The position numbers were made by a program, and so were the translations under genes. Shown in pieces: positions 1-9,210 of a stretch of 64,000 nt of DNA (positions within the stretch are counted from its first letter, which is position 1; the number at the start of each line of letters is the position of its first letter). The DNA is from Bernardetiaceae bacterium (GTDB taxonomy: Bacteria; Bacteroidota; Bacteroidia; Cytophagales; Thermoflexibacteraceae), in NCBI GenBank assembly GCA_025057115.1, contig JANWWZ010000006.1, positions 1 through 64,000 of the forward strand, read 5' to 3'. A model generated the notes under the pieces. It did no database searches. It was not told the DNA's origin and was given only the letters and a program-made list of their open reading frames with translations.

Positions 1-741
1 CCCATGCTGAGAGCCACCACTATCATTACCTCCTCTTCCTTTTATAGTAACCCATCCCGTGCCCGTGGATTCTACGACGCAGTTCGAACCAATATTTACT
101 CCTGAGAAGTTTCCTGTTGTGGGTGTTGCTTGTTGGTTGGCTTCTATGGTAATGTTGCCATTTTGCGTGCGCAACGTAGAGGAGTTGTTAAATTGAACGT
201 TTTGGCTTACCTTGATTACTACATTGCCGCTTCCTTGCAAAAGGACATCCGCATTAGTTGCAAACACAACCCTATCTGTTCCTGGCGAGGGATCATCGTC
301 CTGTAAATCTACATCTAAGTTGGCATTGGTTTGGAAGGTAACATCACCGTTGAAAGTAACAACATCATCTCCCGTACCACCGTTGATAGTAAGAGCAGGC
401 AAAGGCGATGTAAAAGCATTGATGTTAATTCCATCATTCCCGCCGCCAGTGTTAATAGTAATGGAGTTGATTCCTGTGAGTGCAATAGTGAAAGGAAAAG
501 CTGTTGGAGAGCCCCCATTCAAGGAATAAGTAGCACTAGGAGAAACATTAATCTGTAAATTTGCACCAATTTGCGACATGGTGAGGGTTTCACCATTACC
601 GCTGTTGTCGGTAATGACCACGTTCCCACCCGTAGTAGTAATCGTGTAATCGGGACTTTGCCCGTAGCAAAGGAGACTTGTGGCTAAGAAGAATGAACTA
701 AACAAGAAAAGGCGTTGAAGAGGTGTTTGTATATTTTTCAT
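1..741 (-). CDS. Secreted beta-strand-repeat surface protein, N-terminal part (runs off the left edge)
   Basis: The minus-strand reading frame is open from an ATG at 741 to the window edge (247 codons), so only the N-terminus is present. Residues 1-25 form a signal peptide (basic MKN start, a run of L/F/S, ending CYGQ). The rest is rich in N, T, G, V and S, with short beta-strand-like segments. Motifs such as NGGTGDDVVTFNGDV and STGTGWVTIKGRGGNDSGG resemble the stacked repeats of very large Bacteroidota cell-surface beta-helix proteins. I infer an exported, adhesin-like protein. The C-terminus, where a T9SS sorting domain would sit, is outside the window. No catalytic motif is visible. Confidence 0.75.
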   Translation of the reverse strand, partial: MKNIQTPLQRLFLFSSFFLATSLLCYGQSPDYTITTTGGNVVITDNSGNGETLTMSQIGANLQINVSPSATYSLNGGSPTAFPFTIALTGINSITINTGGGNDGININAFTSPLPALTINGGTGDDVVTFNGDVTFQTNANLDVDLQDDDPSPGTDRVVFATNADVLLQGSGNVVIKVSQNVQFNNSSTLRTQNGNITIEANQQATPTTGNFSGVNIGSNCVVESTGTGWVTIKGRGGNDSGGSQHG

Positions 742-1165
742 GGTTGTAATTTTTTACTGGTGAGATGGTTAGAGGAAGAGTTATTAAGATAAAGTGCATA
801 GGTAGCGCTTTGTAAAGCGCGCAAAGAAGAGGCAAACCCTGCAAGTGATAGCATGCACGCATGCAACAGATAATTCTCCCTTGTATCAATCCCGCATTGT
901 ATTCTATGCAGGCTCATCGGCTAGGAGGTTCGTCGTTTCATACTCTAAGAGCCTAAAAAGGCATTTTTATACTCACTTACAAGCAAAAAAATATTTAAGT
1001 ATTACTCGGTCTGTTTGTCAAAGAAAAACGGGCAAGCTTGGTAGTTAAATTTTGGATTTATGTTCATTTTATCGCTTTTTATGCTTGCAAAAGCAACAAG
1101 ATGAAAAAAATTTTGTTATTTCAATTTTTGTAATAAGTAGCTATTAGCCAGACTCTTAGTTCTTG
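742..1165. other. Intergenic stretch with no gene seen
   Basis: About 420 bases lie between the start of the left-edge surface protein and the terminator of the next gene. Short open frames on both strands have no recognisable protein character. A small palindromic run of GCATGC units occurs near 852-865. The stretch presumably holds the promoter of the left-edge gene. Confidence 0.4.
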
Positions 1166-1207
1166 GAAAAAAAACACAAGCTGCTTTGCCCTAGCAAAAC
1201 AGCTTGT
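1166..1207 (-). terminator. Rho-independent terminator of the glycine-rich surface protein
   Basis: Arms ACAAGCTG and CAGCTTGT (1176-1183 and 1200-1207) are extended inward by TTTGC/GCAAA across one mismatch. Read on the minus strand, the hairpin is followed directly by a run of eight T (1167-1174 as A on the plus strand). It sits 24 bases past the stop codon at 1231. Confidence 0.8.
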
Positions 1208-1230
1208 AAAGAATCGCTTTAGCTGCAAGA

Positions 1231-4200
1231 CTACTCCAGCAACACTACCCGGCGAAGGTATTCCCCTGCAGCAGTGCGAATCTTAAAAAGATATACGCCA
1301 GAGGTCATTTCTTGCAAAAATTGTACGCGGAATTCACCTAATCCTACATGCTCTAAACGTACGTCTATTCTCCTACCAGCAAGGTCGTAGCAAACAACAG
1401 AAGGAGTTTCTTTTACTACAGAAGTACGGAGAAATAACTGTTGTGCTGTTGCTGGATTGGGGTACATTACTGCTTCTTCCTGTAAGGCTAAGTCGTGAAA
1501 TATTACAACTGCTATTTTAGTATAGCTAACCGTTCCGTTTAAATCTACTTGTTTGAGGCGGTAATAGTTCACCCCTGGATGGGGTTCGGTGTCAAAGGTT
1601 TCGTAGTGACGCGTGATATAGCTATTTCCTGAGTTGCCCAGAATGGTAGAAAAAGTAACAAAGTGAATGCCATCGCGGCTTTTTTGCACTTCAAAGTGAG
1701 AATGGTCTCGTTCCCAAGTAGTGGTCCAGAAGATTCTAGCTTCGCGTTCTTTGGTGCGCTCTGCTCCAAAATGGCTAATTTCCACAGGTGTGGGAGTGAG
1801 ATTTTCAAAAATTTGCCCGCCCAGCCCTGAGGCTTCTGCGCAGAAGAACATATTGCCTTGGAGGGCACAGTCGGAGTTGTTTCTATTTCGGCTGCTGATG
1901 CCTCCGTTGTTATAGATGCTCATCACTGGAGGCAAAGGTCTATTTAAGCGCACCAGTCCCCCACCACCGCCGCCGCCGTTGCCATGGCAATGGATGAAGT
2001 CCACATCTCCTCCTTTTCCTCCAGAAGCGTGGATAATAATGGGCGTATTATAAGTAGGACAATTGATAAGGATGCTGCCTCCTGCACCTCCGCCACCGCT
2101 AGAATCCCCCCCAGCTCCTGCCAGCACAGATTGTCCATTAGCGATGATTGCATATCCATTGCCTACAATTTCATTAGCTTGGATAATTACAATGCCTCCT
2201 CCATTGCCTCCAGGGGTGGCGGTGTTATTATTTTGCTGTCCCCCGCCACCGCCGCCGCCTAAGAACAATCGGTATTGAGAATAATCTAATCCGACTCCTC
2301 CTTTGCCACCATTGTTAGAAGTGGGGTTATCAAGAGGGTTGCTAGCACAGCCGTTGTCTTGGGTATTAATAGTGCAGTTCCACTGTCTGCCGCCGTCTGC
2401 CCCAGGTCCAAAATTGCTGCCGCCGCCTCCTCCTGAGTTATGAGGATTGCCGCCACCGCCGCCATTGGCTAATCTTGCTCGTGCACGGTCGGTAGTAGTT
2501 TCAGCAATCCCTTCGCCTTTTTGCCCGAATCCTGTATTATCGGTAGCCCAAGTACCAATACTACAACTTCCATTTGAGGTACTCACTGCCCCTCCGCGAA
2601 AACCTAAATTGGATACGTCTATATCGGAATTTAAAGTTAAAGTGCCATTCACCCATAGGACTACCACTCCCCCTGTAGTGCCATTCCAAGGTAAACCTGT
2701 TACAGGAGCTACTATAGTAGCGTTGCTGTAAGTAGGCACGCGAATGATTTGTACGCGTCCTGCAGGATTATAAGTATTAGTGGTTGTACCCGCAATGCTA
2801 ATAGTAGTTCCGTTGGGAACGGAGTTGATGACAGCAAATTCGTATCTGCCCGCGCTGTTATAGTTGGTTATTGTACCAAAGTTAGAAACATCGCCTGTTA
2901 CGATAGTAGCTCCCTTCATTTGGATGATTAAAATTCTATCTCCAGGGCTAAAGCCTGTGCTACTGTTTACTGTAAAATTCGTATTTCCTCCTGAAACAGT
3001 GATATTAGTAACCTCAGCATATCGGTTTACGATACCTGCAATTTGGTTGGCTGCGGGCGAATTAGTAAATATCCTGAGATTGCGCAAGGTGATGTAACTT
3101 TGATTAGGATTGTTATCTCCATGAACGTTATTGGTAGAATTACTATCATCGAAGACAAATTTGATATCGTTGATATTCTGACTAGCATTACTCAAGGCTA
3201 CATCATTTGCAAACTGGGTAGTACCGATCCATACGTCGGCACTACTACTCAACACAGTTTGAGTAGAACCATCGGGAGCGGTATAGGTTTGACTTGCTCC
3301 AGAGCGATTGACTACCCAAGTAAGCGTTTGCTGCCCCGACTGAATGGCACTAGTAGCTCCGCCGCCATCGGGATAGGTAATTGAAAATTGGTTGCCCGTA
3401 ACTAGGTTGATCCGTATCCGCGAAGTAGGAGAGCTAGGACGGGAGATATCTGCTGTAAATCCATCTCCAATGGAGAGTTCTGCTGCATTGGGAGTATTGC
3501 CAATGGTACGGGTACTAATTTCTGCTTGAATGATCACAAAATCAGGCGAAGAGCTGAAATTGGTTGTTTTTACGGCATAGGTACCTCCTGGGCCAGGTCC
3601 ACGCATGAAGGTAAACTCTCGTGGCGAGCTGCTAAAGACAAAGGTGTTATTATTACTACTAAGACTAGTATTGCCTTGTGCATCTACTTCATCAAACTGA
3701 CCTGTATAGTAATCCATCGTGTTGAAACCTCCTACATTAGTATTTTTGGAGGTTGTAGAGTTGATGAATCTTCCATTTCGCCCAATAGAGGAGCGCGTTA
3801 CTTTTAGTTTACCAGCGCCGGTGATTTCAAAGCGCGAGTCGTAGATAGTGAGAATACCATCTACGCGCAGTTCACCGCTGGCTATGTTCATAGTTTTGGT
3901 ATTGGCGGGATTGGTATTGGTGCCATTAGTGAGTTGGAGATTGTAGTAATTTACAGGGCGAATAGTTTGAGCACCATTTCTGATATAATTAACCGTGCTA
4001 AGGAAATAATTTACATCAAAATTACCAGTATTCATTGGTTGAGTAGAATGCCCATATTCCAAAATACCGCCTGCTTCTTTGGGATCAGGAGAGCTAAAGG
4101 GTCCGAAGCCAGGATGATGATGGTACCAACGTTCTTGCTTCCATGTGGAACTAGAACTTGCTCCGTCTAGAATTCCCCAAATGCGCACCAATGCCTGACT

Positions 4201-4737
4201 ATTTACTACAGCATTGTCTCCTACTCGCACACTGTTGTTAAAAATCATAAAGGTGCGGCTAAAAAGATTTTGTGTTTTGGCGAAGGTGGCTCCTCCTGCA
4301 TTAAAGGAAGTAGCGGTAGGTCCTGCCAATGAGATAATCCCTCCTTCAAAAACCATGTTATTAAAATTAGTGACCGCTGTGGTATTCCATGAGCCTAGCG
4401 AGTCAATTCGCACCCAACCCTTAAATGTAGTAACACCACTGTTGTTGTCGTCTGTAAAATTAGCACCAGTTTGTACGCGCATATTGCCGTGTACGGTAAA
4501 GTTGTAGGAAGTAACAGTAAGAGTTCGTCCACTGTTGATAGTGAGGTTATTACATTCCGCATTAACATCTACCGTACAGTTGGCATCAATTACAACATTA
4601 TCAGTAGCTGCAGGCAATCCCGGTGGTGACCAGTTACTAGAAGTACTCCAGTTACCTGCGGTAACAAATGTTTTTTGAGCATAGGCGCTTATCCATAGGC
4701 CACACCAAAAAATAACAGAAAGTAATGGTACTCTCAT
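1231..4737 (-). CDS. Large secreted protein with glycine-rich domain and T9SS C-terminal sorting domain
   Basis: 1168 aa. Residues 1-20 are a signal peptide ending SAYAQ. The N-terminal third begins with a GNWSTSSNWSPPGLPAATDN motif, usual at the start of Bacteroidota surface beta-helix proteins, and continues as N/T/G-rich beta strands. Roughly residues 760-1000 are strongly glycine-rich, with clusters such as NGGGGGNPHNSGGGGG and LGGGGGGGQQNNN and scattered cysteines. The last ~80 residues look like a type A sorting domain (MYPNPATAQQLFLRT, then a strand pattern ending GVYLFKI...LRRVVLLE), so export by T9SS is expected. An AGGAG stretch precedes the ATG closely. I infer an outer-surface adhesin or matrix protein; no enzymatic motif was seen. 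Confidence 0.85.
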   Translation of the reverse strand: MRVPLLSVIFWCGLWISAYAQKTFVTAGNWSTSSNWSPPGLPAATDNVVIDANCTVDVNAECNNLTINSGRTLTVTSYNFTVHGNMRVQTGANFTDDNNSGVTTFKGWVRIDSLGSWNTTAVTNFNNMVFEGGIISLAGPTATSFNAGGATFAKTQNLFSRTFMIFNNSVRVGDNAVVNSQALVRIWGILDGASSSSTWKQERWYHHHPGFGPFSSPDPKEAGGILEYGHSTQPMNTGNFDVNYFLSTVNYIRNGAQTIRPVNYYNLQLTNGTNTNPANTKTMNIASGELRVDGILTIYDSRFEITGAGKLKVTRSSIGRNGRFINSTTSKNTNVGGFNTMDYYTGQFDEVDAQGNTSLSSNNNTFVFSSSPREFTFMRGPGPGGTYAVKTTNFSSSPDFVIIQAEISTRTIGNTPNAAELSIGDGFTADISRPSSPTSRIRINLVTGNQFSITYPDGGGATSAIQSGQQTLTWVVNRSGASQTYTAPDGSTQTVLSSSADVWIGTTQFANDVALSNASQNINDIKFVFDDSNSTNNVHGDNNPNQSYITLRNLRIFTNSPAANQIAGIVNRYAEVTNITVSGGNTNFTVNSSTGFSPGDRILIIQMKGATIVTGDVSNFGTITNYNSAGRYEFAVINSVPNGTTISIAGTTTNTYNPAGRVQIIRVPTYSNATIVAPVTGLPWNGTTGGVVVLWVNGTLTLNSDIDVSNLGFRGGAVSTSNGSCSIGTWATDNTGFGQKGEGIAETTTDRARARLANGGGGGNPHNSGGGGGSNFGPGADGGRQWNCTINTQDNGCASNPLDNPTSNNGGKGGVGLDYSQYRLFLGGGGGGGQQNNNTATPGGNGGGIVIIQANEIVGNGYAIIANGQSVLAGAGGDSSGGGGAGGSILINCPTYNTPIIIHASGGKGGDVDFIHCHGNGGGGGGGLVRLNRPLPPVMSIYNNGGISSRNRNNSDCALQGNMFFCAEASGLGGQIFENLTPTPVEISHFGAERTKEREARIFWTTTWERDHSHFEVQKSRDGIHFVTFSTILGNSGNSYITRHYETFDTEPHPGVNYYRLKQVDLNGTVSYTKIAVVIFHDLALQEEAVMYPNPATAQQLFLRTSVVKETPSVVCYDLAGRRIDVRLEHVGLGEFRVQFLQEMTSGVYLFKIRTAAGEYLRRVVLLE

Positions 4738-5282
4738 CTTCTCCTTAGCTTTTTATTATTTATCTCCCATACACTACGCAATATTAATCCAAAAATGTGA
4801 TAAAATTTAAACAGTGTGGTTTTTGTTGAGTAATTTTTTCGTACATTTTCTATCTGTTTTAGGTTTTGTTTTACTTTTTAGGGGATACGCTAAGTCTTGT
4901 CTATCGGCTTAAAGTGATTTTAATACACACAAAACTTTTTTTTTAGTAACAAATTTAATTTCACAAGTGACTTTTTTTCAAATTTTATTACTTGTGTAAG
5001 TTTTACATCAATTTTGTTTAAAAGTTCCTCGTATGTCAAAAACCCAAAAAGAAAAAATTAAATAGACGATATACAATTTATCTAAAAAACACTCGAAAAG
5101 AATGATTGACTTATGTATTTTTGGCTTCATAAATTACATTGCGTAAAAGTCAAGTGAACTTGCATTGATGCTAATTTTGTCGCTGCGTTAGCGTGGCCGT
5201 TAAACTCGGTTTCTTTGAGGAAGGGCTGGAACAAAACGAACAACTAATTTGTTTGAGCATATCAAAGAGTTTTTTGCAGTGT
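4738..5282. other. AT-rich divergent intergenic region
   Basis: This 545-base region separates the divergent surface protein and amidotransferase-like genes. It is very AT-rich with poly-T runs and contains no convincing gene. An open frame enters the next gene from a GTG at 5193, but those first 30 codons look non-conserved, so the region is better read as promoter and leader sequence. Confidence 0.5.
5172..5179 (+). promoter_or_regulatory. Possible -7 box (TAATTTTG)
   Basis: Exact match to the Bacteroidota -7 consensus TAnnTTTG, about 105 bases before the preferred start of the amidotransferase-like gene. No TTG lies at the expected ~19-base upstream spacing, so support is weak. Confidence 0.3.
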
Positions 5283-6146
5283 ATGGAAGTTTTTACCGCT
5301 AGCCAACCTGTTAAAAGGATCGCAATTTTGGATTTGTACGACAACTTTCCCAATCAGGGGATGCGATGTATTAAGCAGATTATCCACGAGCAGAGCGGGC
5401 TTCACTGCGGCGTTTTATTAGATTTTGATGTATATGAATGCCGCTACCGAAACGAATTTCCTCACCCCAGTCAGTACGATATTTACATTTCTACAGGCGG
5501 ACCAGGCAGCCCTTATGATGGTCAAGGCAAAGCATGGGAAAAAAACTACTTTAAGTTAATTGAAAAGCTCTGGAGCCATAACCAAAATTGCAACGACAGC
5601 AAAAAGTACGTGTTTTTTATCTGTCATTCCTTCCAGATGGTAGTGCGCTTGTTTGACTTAGGACACGTAACTCAACGGCGTTCTACTTCTTTTGGCGTTT
5701 TTCCAGTACATAAAACCATTGAAGGCAGGAGCGATAGCATCTTAGGACGCCTTCCCGACCCCTTCTATGCCGTAGACTCGCGGGACTGGCAAGTAATCCA
5801 ACCCAACTTTGCCCGACTGCAAGAAATGGGAGCACAAGTGCTTTCACTAGAAAAAATTCGTCCTCACGTCAATTTAGAGCGCGCTGTCATGGCAATGCGC
5901 ATTTCTAATGAGTTTTTTGGAACTCAGTTCCACCCAGAGGCTGATCCTATTGGCATGAGCATTTATTTCCAGCAAGAAGAAAAGCGCCAGCAAGTAATCC
6001 AAAATCACGGCTTGCAGAAATATCAAGACATGATCGCCCATCTTAACGATCCCGACAAAATTTTGCTTACTTATAGTACCATTTTGCCAACTTTTTTGTC
6101 CCAAGCTATTAATAGCCTTCAGAAAGAACTCGTGAGTTGCCAATAA
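5283..6146 (+). CDS. Class I glutamine amidotransferase-like protein (GMP synthase-type GATase fold)
   Basis: 287 aa from the ATG at 5283, chosen over an upstream GTG at 5193 because the conserved fold begins at KRIAILDLYD. The class I GATase elements are visible: a TGGPGSP oxyanion-type turn at 71-77, the nucleophile elbow FFICHSFQMV with Cys114, and QFHPEAD with His217 and Glu219. There is no fused synthetase domain and no partner gene nearby; the gene stands alone before a repeat array. Family knowledge suggests an amidotransferase or gamma-glutamyl hydrolase-like enzyme in the cytoplasm; the substrate cannot be told from sequence. Confidence 0.8.
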   Translation: MEVFTASQPVKRIAILDLYDNFPNQGMRCIKQIIHEQSGLHCGVLLDFDVYECRYRNEFPHPSQYDIYISTGGPGSPYDGQGKAWEKNYFKLIEKLWSHNQNCNDSKKYVFFICHSFQMVVRLFDLGHVTQRRSTSFGVFPVHKTIEGRSDSILGRLPDPFYAVDSRDWQVIQPNFARLQEMGAQVLSLEKIRPHVNLERAVMAMRISNEFFGTQFHPEADPIGMSIYFQQEEKRQQVIQNHGLQKYQDMIAHLNDPDKILLTYSTILPTFLSQAINSLQKELVSCQ

Positions 6147-6152
6147 ATTACT

Positions 6153-6718
6153 TTTCAAGTTTTAATCAGTTGTTTGTAAGGACGCGAACAACGGCGTGGT
6201 ATTTTTTTTTTAATTACAAGTAGTTGTTCGTGAGGACACAAACAACGGTGTGGTAGTTGTTCGTGAGGATACAAACAACGGCGTGGTATTTTTTTTAATC
6301 ACAGTAGTTGTTCGTGAGGACACGAACAACGGCGCGGAGTGAGGACACCAACAACGGCGTAGTAGTTGTTCGTGAGGAAACCAACAACGGTGTGGAGTGA
6401 GGACACCAACAACGGCGTGGGCATACCCTTCCCCATTGTTCATGTCTTCATGAACGATACTCTTCGCCATTGTTCGTGTCTTCACGAACAATCTTTCTTG
6501 CCATTGTTCGTGTCTTCATGAACAATCCTTCTCGCCGTCCATGTCTCCACGAACAATCCTTCTCGCCATTGTTCATATCTTCACAAGCAATCTTTCTCGC
6601 CATTGTTGGTATCTCCACGCTTATCCTTCGCCATTGTTCGTGTCTGCACGAACGATGTACTTTGTGCCTTGGAAAACAATCCAGCGCGAGTATTTTCTTT
6701 TTTAATCACACACAACAA
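6153..6718. repeat. Two-armed array of ~34-bp palindromic repeats
   Basis: About a dozen imperfect units, each an inverted repeat of the form GTTGTTCGTG-AGGA-CACGAACAAC. In the left arm (6169-6421) units read (A/T)GTTGTTCGTGAGGACACGAA... followed by GGCGTGG. In the right arm (6431-6655) the units are in the opposite orientation with a variant core (ATTGTTCGTG-TCTT-CACGAACAAT) and a spacer CTTTCTCGCC. The motif GTATTTT(T/C)TTTTTTAAT(C/T)AC recurs at about 6199, 6287 and 6691, so poly-T segments mark unit groups and the right end. Open frames across the array (e.g. repeated PLFVSSRTTT) are by-products of the repeat. It belongs to the same family as the array at 50451-50665. Confidence 0.85.
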
Positions 6719-6894
6719 GATACAATTGCGTCTTATTAGGACATTATGGGGGAGCGTTTTTCGATTCCATCAAAATGCATGGATGGAAAGGAGAAATAGC
6801 ACAGAAGTCAAAAGCGAAGGTAGAGCCAAGCTCCGTTTGGCTTAAAAAAACTCATATTGCGCATGAGATAATTTAGTTTACAAAAAGGCAATAA

Positions 6895-8058
6895 TTATTG
6901 TAAGGTAGCAAAAAAGAAATACATGCCCAAGGCGTACTGCTGAATGCTGCTTAAGTGGTCCCCGCCTTGAATTTCGATAAGTTCAACATTCGTAGCCCCT
7001 TGCCGACGCATGGCGTTGAGCGCGTCGCGAGCATGAAAAGGGTGCACAATGTTATCCGCCGTGCCGTGATACATGCGCACTGGAGCTTGCGGGCGCCAAT
7101 CATGCGTGTCGTTGTCCCGAAAAGCATTGATAAAAGCTGCATCGCTGCGATTGCGGATGCCTTCCAGAAAAGAAGGTAAAAACAGTTGGCGCGGATTGGT
7201 ACTCACTGGTGCAGAAACGCCACCTGTCTGCACTATTGTTGCCCAAGGTGGTGCCAAAATAGCCGACCAAGGACGATTGATGCGATAAATTCTATTGTAG
7301 CTCTCCAATGCCCAAAGGTAGAGATTCATACCAGGTAAATTGTCGTTAGTGTTAGCCAAAAAATCAGCAAAACCAGTTTTGTGATATGCCCCGCCTCCAG
7401 GAGCGCTTGCCGTTACCCGAAATTCATTACTGGCTTCTTCTTCAATTTTGCGATGCAAAGCCATCGTAGCATTCCCTCCTTGAGAGTAGCCTGTCAAAAA
7501 CAATTTTCCATTGAGTTGGATGTTGTTCAGACGGCAATACTCTTTGACTGCGCGCAGCATATCTAAACACACTTGAGCAGTATTTTTAGCATGTTCGTAA
7601 GGGTGTGGAATGTTGCGCGAAACTCCAAAGCCTAAGTAATCAGGGGCAGAGACTACGTAACCTGCTGATGCCAATGCCGTCCCTATTGACCAAGCTTCGC
7701 TTTGGTTGGTATAGTTAGAAGGAGCTTGGTTGTCATTGGTAATAGTGCCGTGTTGGTGGCTTAGCAAAGGCAAAGGTCGGTTGGGGTTAAGAGGAAAAAG
7801 CAGCGCCCCAGAGGCTTTTACTTCTTGACCGTCGGGATCTTTAGTTCGGTACACTATGCGCACAACCTGCACATCAAAATTGACCAATGTATTAGCTATA
7901 GGAATGCCTTGTAAGCGTTGTGCAATGTCGGCTTTTCGAACCTCACCAATGGTGGTTGACTCTACAAGAAATTGCGGAGCTACTTCCTCTTGCTTTTTGC
8001 TGCATGCATTCAGGAAGAACGCTACTGCAAGTATCCAAATAATGCGCAAGGGTTTCAT
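6895..8058 (-). CDS. Lipoprotein alpha/beta hydrolase (secretory-lipase-like)
   Basis: 387 aa. Lipoprotein signal: MKPLRIIWILAVAFFLNAC, with the lipid-attachment Cys at 19. The alpha/beta hydrolase core shows the nucleophile elbow GYSQGG (Ser192), an acid in HGTADNIVHP (Asp335) and a base in GGDHLSS (His368), a complete Ser-Asp-His triad. Residues 95-145 (HQHGTITNDNQAPS, SAPDYLGFGVS) match the layout of LIP-type/prolyl-oligopeptidase-like esterases. It is predicted to be membrane-anchored outside the cytoplasm and to cleave an ester or amide; the substrate is unknown. The gene is monocistronic, with a promoter-like box just upstream. Confidence 0.85.
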   Translation of the reverse strand: MKPLRIIWILAVAFFLNACSKKQEEVAPQFLVESTTIGEVRKADIAQRLQGIPIANTLVNFDVQVVRIVYRTKDPDGQEVKASGALLFPLNPNRPLPLLSHQHGTITNDNQAPSNYTNQSEAWSIGTALASAGYVVSAPDYLGFGVSRNIPHPYEHAKNTAQVCLDMLRAVKEYCRLNNIQLNGKLFLTGYSQGGNATMALHRKIEEEASNEFRVTASAPGGGAYHKTGFADFLANTNDNLPGMNLYLWALESYNRIYRINRPWSAILAPPWATIVQTGGVSAPVSTNPRQLFLPSFLEGIRNRSDAAFINAFRDNDTHDWRPQAPVRMYHGTADNIVHPFHARDALNAMRRQGATNVELIEIQGGDHLSSIQQYALGMYFFFATLQ

Positions 8059-8083
8059 AAAGCGTTTCTTGGTTAGACTTGAA

Positions 8084-8091
8084 CAAAGATA
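8084..8091 (-). promoter_or_regulatory. -7 box (TATCTTTG) for the lipoprotein hydrolase
   Basis: Read on the minus strand, an exact TAnnTTTG match sits 25 bases upstream of the ATG. The -33 element is not clear. Confidence 0.45.
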
Positions 8092-8401
8092 GTTTATTTT
8101 GCAAAAGAAAACTTGCTAGTCTACTTTTTTTGAAAAAAAGTATTTTTAGAAAAAAGTGAAAACAATACCACTAGTAAAATACAATTTGGCAGGTTAAATC
8201 CTTCCCATATGGTTGCATGCGTGATTCAAAACTAATTCATGGAAATTATCAAGTGCTTGTGTATTTATTTGCAAATTCATAGTATTGCTATGAATGTATG
8301 CAAAAATGTGTATTGTGCGTGCACGTCAGTGCGTTTGCTACAAACCTAAAGTAGATAACAAATTTAAAATAAGAAAGTGGAGGAAGTATCTAAGTTCGAA
8401 A
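8092..8401. other. AT-rich intergenic region before the decayed methyltransferase
   Basis: About 310 bases with no recognisable coding sequence. A short GCATGCG palindrome is present around 8213. This is probably the former upstream region of the decayed restriction-modification genes. Confidence 0.35.
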
Positions 8402-9200
8402 ATGAAAATCTTTCAAAACTCAATGCGGTGTTTGAAAGGTTTAAACTCCGAGAAACTAGTTTTACGTCATAAGAAATCGCTATCTCTTAATGGAGATGCA
8501 TTAAATGAAAATTTTTTGAAAATAAAACTTTTGACTTGATTGTAATTTCACCTCCGTACAATGTGGATATTAAATATCACTCGTACAATGATGATCTAAC
8601 TTATGATGAGTATTCATCATTCTCCGAAATGAAGATAAAAAATTGTTTTCATTGGACTAAAAAGCAAGGTAGATTTTGTTTGAATATTCCCCTTGACAAA
8701 AACAAAGAAGGACAAAAAAGTGCCAGTGCTGATTTGACAGTTTGGGCGCAAAAAATTGGATGGAAATACCATTCGACTATTGTGCGGAACAAAGGCAATC
8801 TTGCTCGCATAAAATTCTGGTAATCAAATATTTACGTTGCTGCCTCATATGTAATTGCGCCTGTTGAATTGATTGTAGTTTCTATAAAGAAGAAGAAAAA
8901 AATGAAAGGTTCAAAAGTTTCGGATATTACTAAAAAGGAGTTTATGGACTGGACTAATGGTATTTGGACATTCAATGGATAAAGCAAAAAGTGAATTGGA
9001 CATCCTGCTCCGTTTCCATTACAACTTCCTTACAAGTGTATAAAGTTGATGATATTGTATTAGCCCCCTTCGTAGGAAGCGGTACTACATTAATTGCAGC
9101 AAACAATGCCAATAGGTTTTCAGTTGGGCTAGAAATAGATATTAATTACTGTAAGTTAGCAGGGCAAAGAATTATTAGCGAAACTGAAATGCTTTTTTGA
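8402..9200 (+). pseudogene. Decayed type II DNA methyltransferase (beta-group SPPY type)
   Basis: Fragments of one methyltransferase can be followed through several lesions. SLNGDALNE (about 8488-8515) is in one frame. After a frameshift come FDLIVISPPYNVDIKYHSYN (catalytic motif IV, SPPY) and KYHSTIVRNKGNLARIKFW. An in-frame stop at 8821 follows, then SYVIAPVELIVV, DITKKEFMDWTNGIWTFNG, stops at 8980 and 8992, and IGHPAPFPLQLPYKCIKL. A second frameshift leads to DDIVLAPFVGSGTTLIAA (SAM-binding motif I) and a C-terminus ending at 9200. The order IV-then-I is that of beta-class amino-methyltransferases. It was once a ~270-aa enzyme and is now non-functional. Confidence 0.85.
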
Positions 9201-9210
9201 AGATAAAATT

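Noticed and set aside
1984-2278. Plus-strand open frames rich in Pro/Ala opposite the glycine-rich domain
   Set aside because: They are the antisense of poly-glycine codons and have no start context or protein logic.
6153-6718. CRISPR array
   Set aside because: Units are palindromic, vary in sequence and spacing, change orientation mid-array and have no unique spacers of constant length; no cas genes in the window.
6210-6739. Open frames over the repeat array encoding PLFVSSRTTT-like peptides
   Set aside because: They follow the repeat unit in phase and have no independent start or conservation; they are by-products of the repeat.
6815-6848. Terminator hairpin for the lipoprotein hydrolase (AGCCAA/TTGGCT)
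   Set aside because: The T run lies before the stem in the transcribed (minus) direction, so it does not fit a rho-independent terminator.
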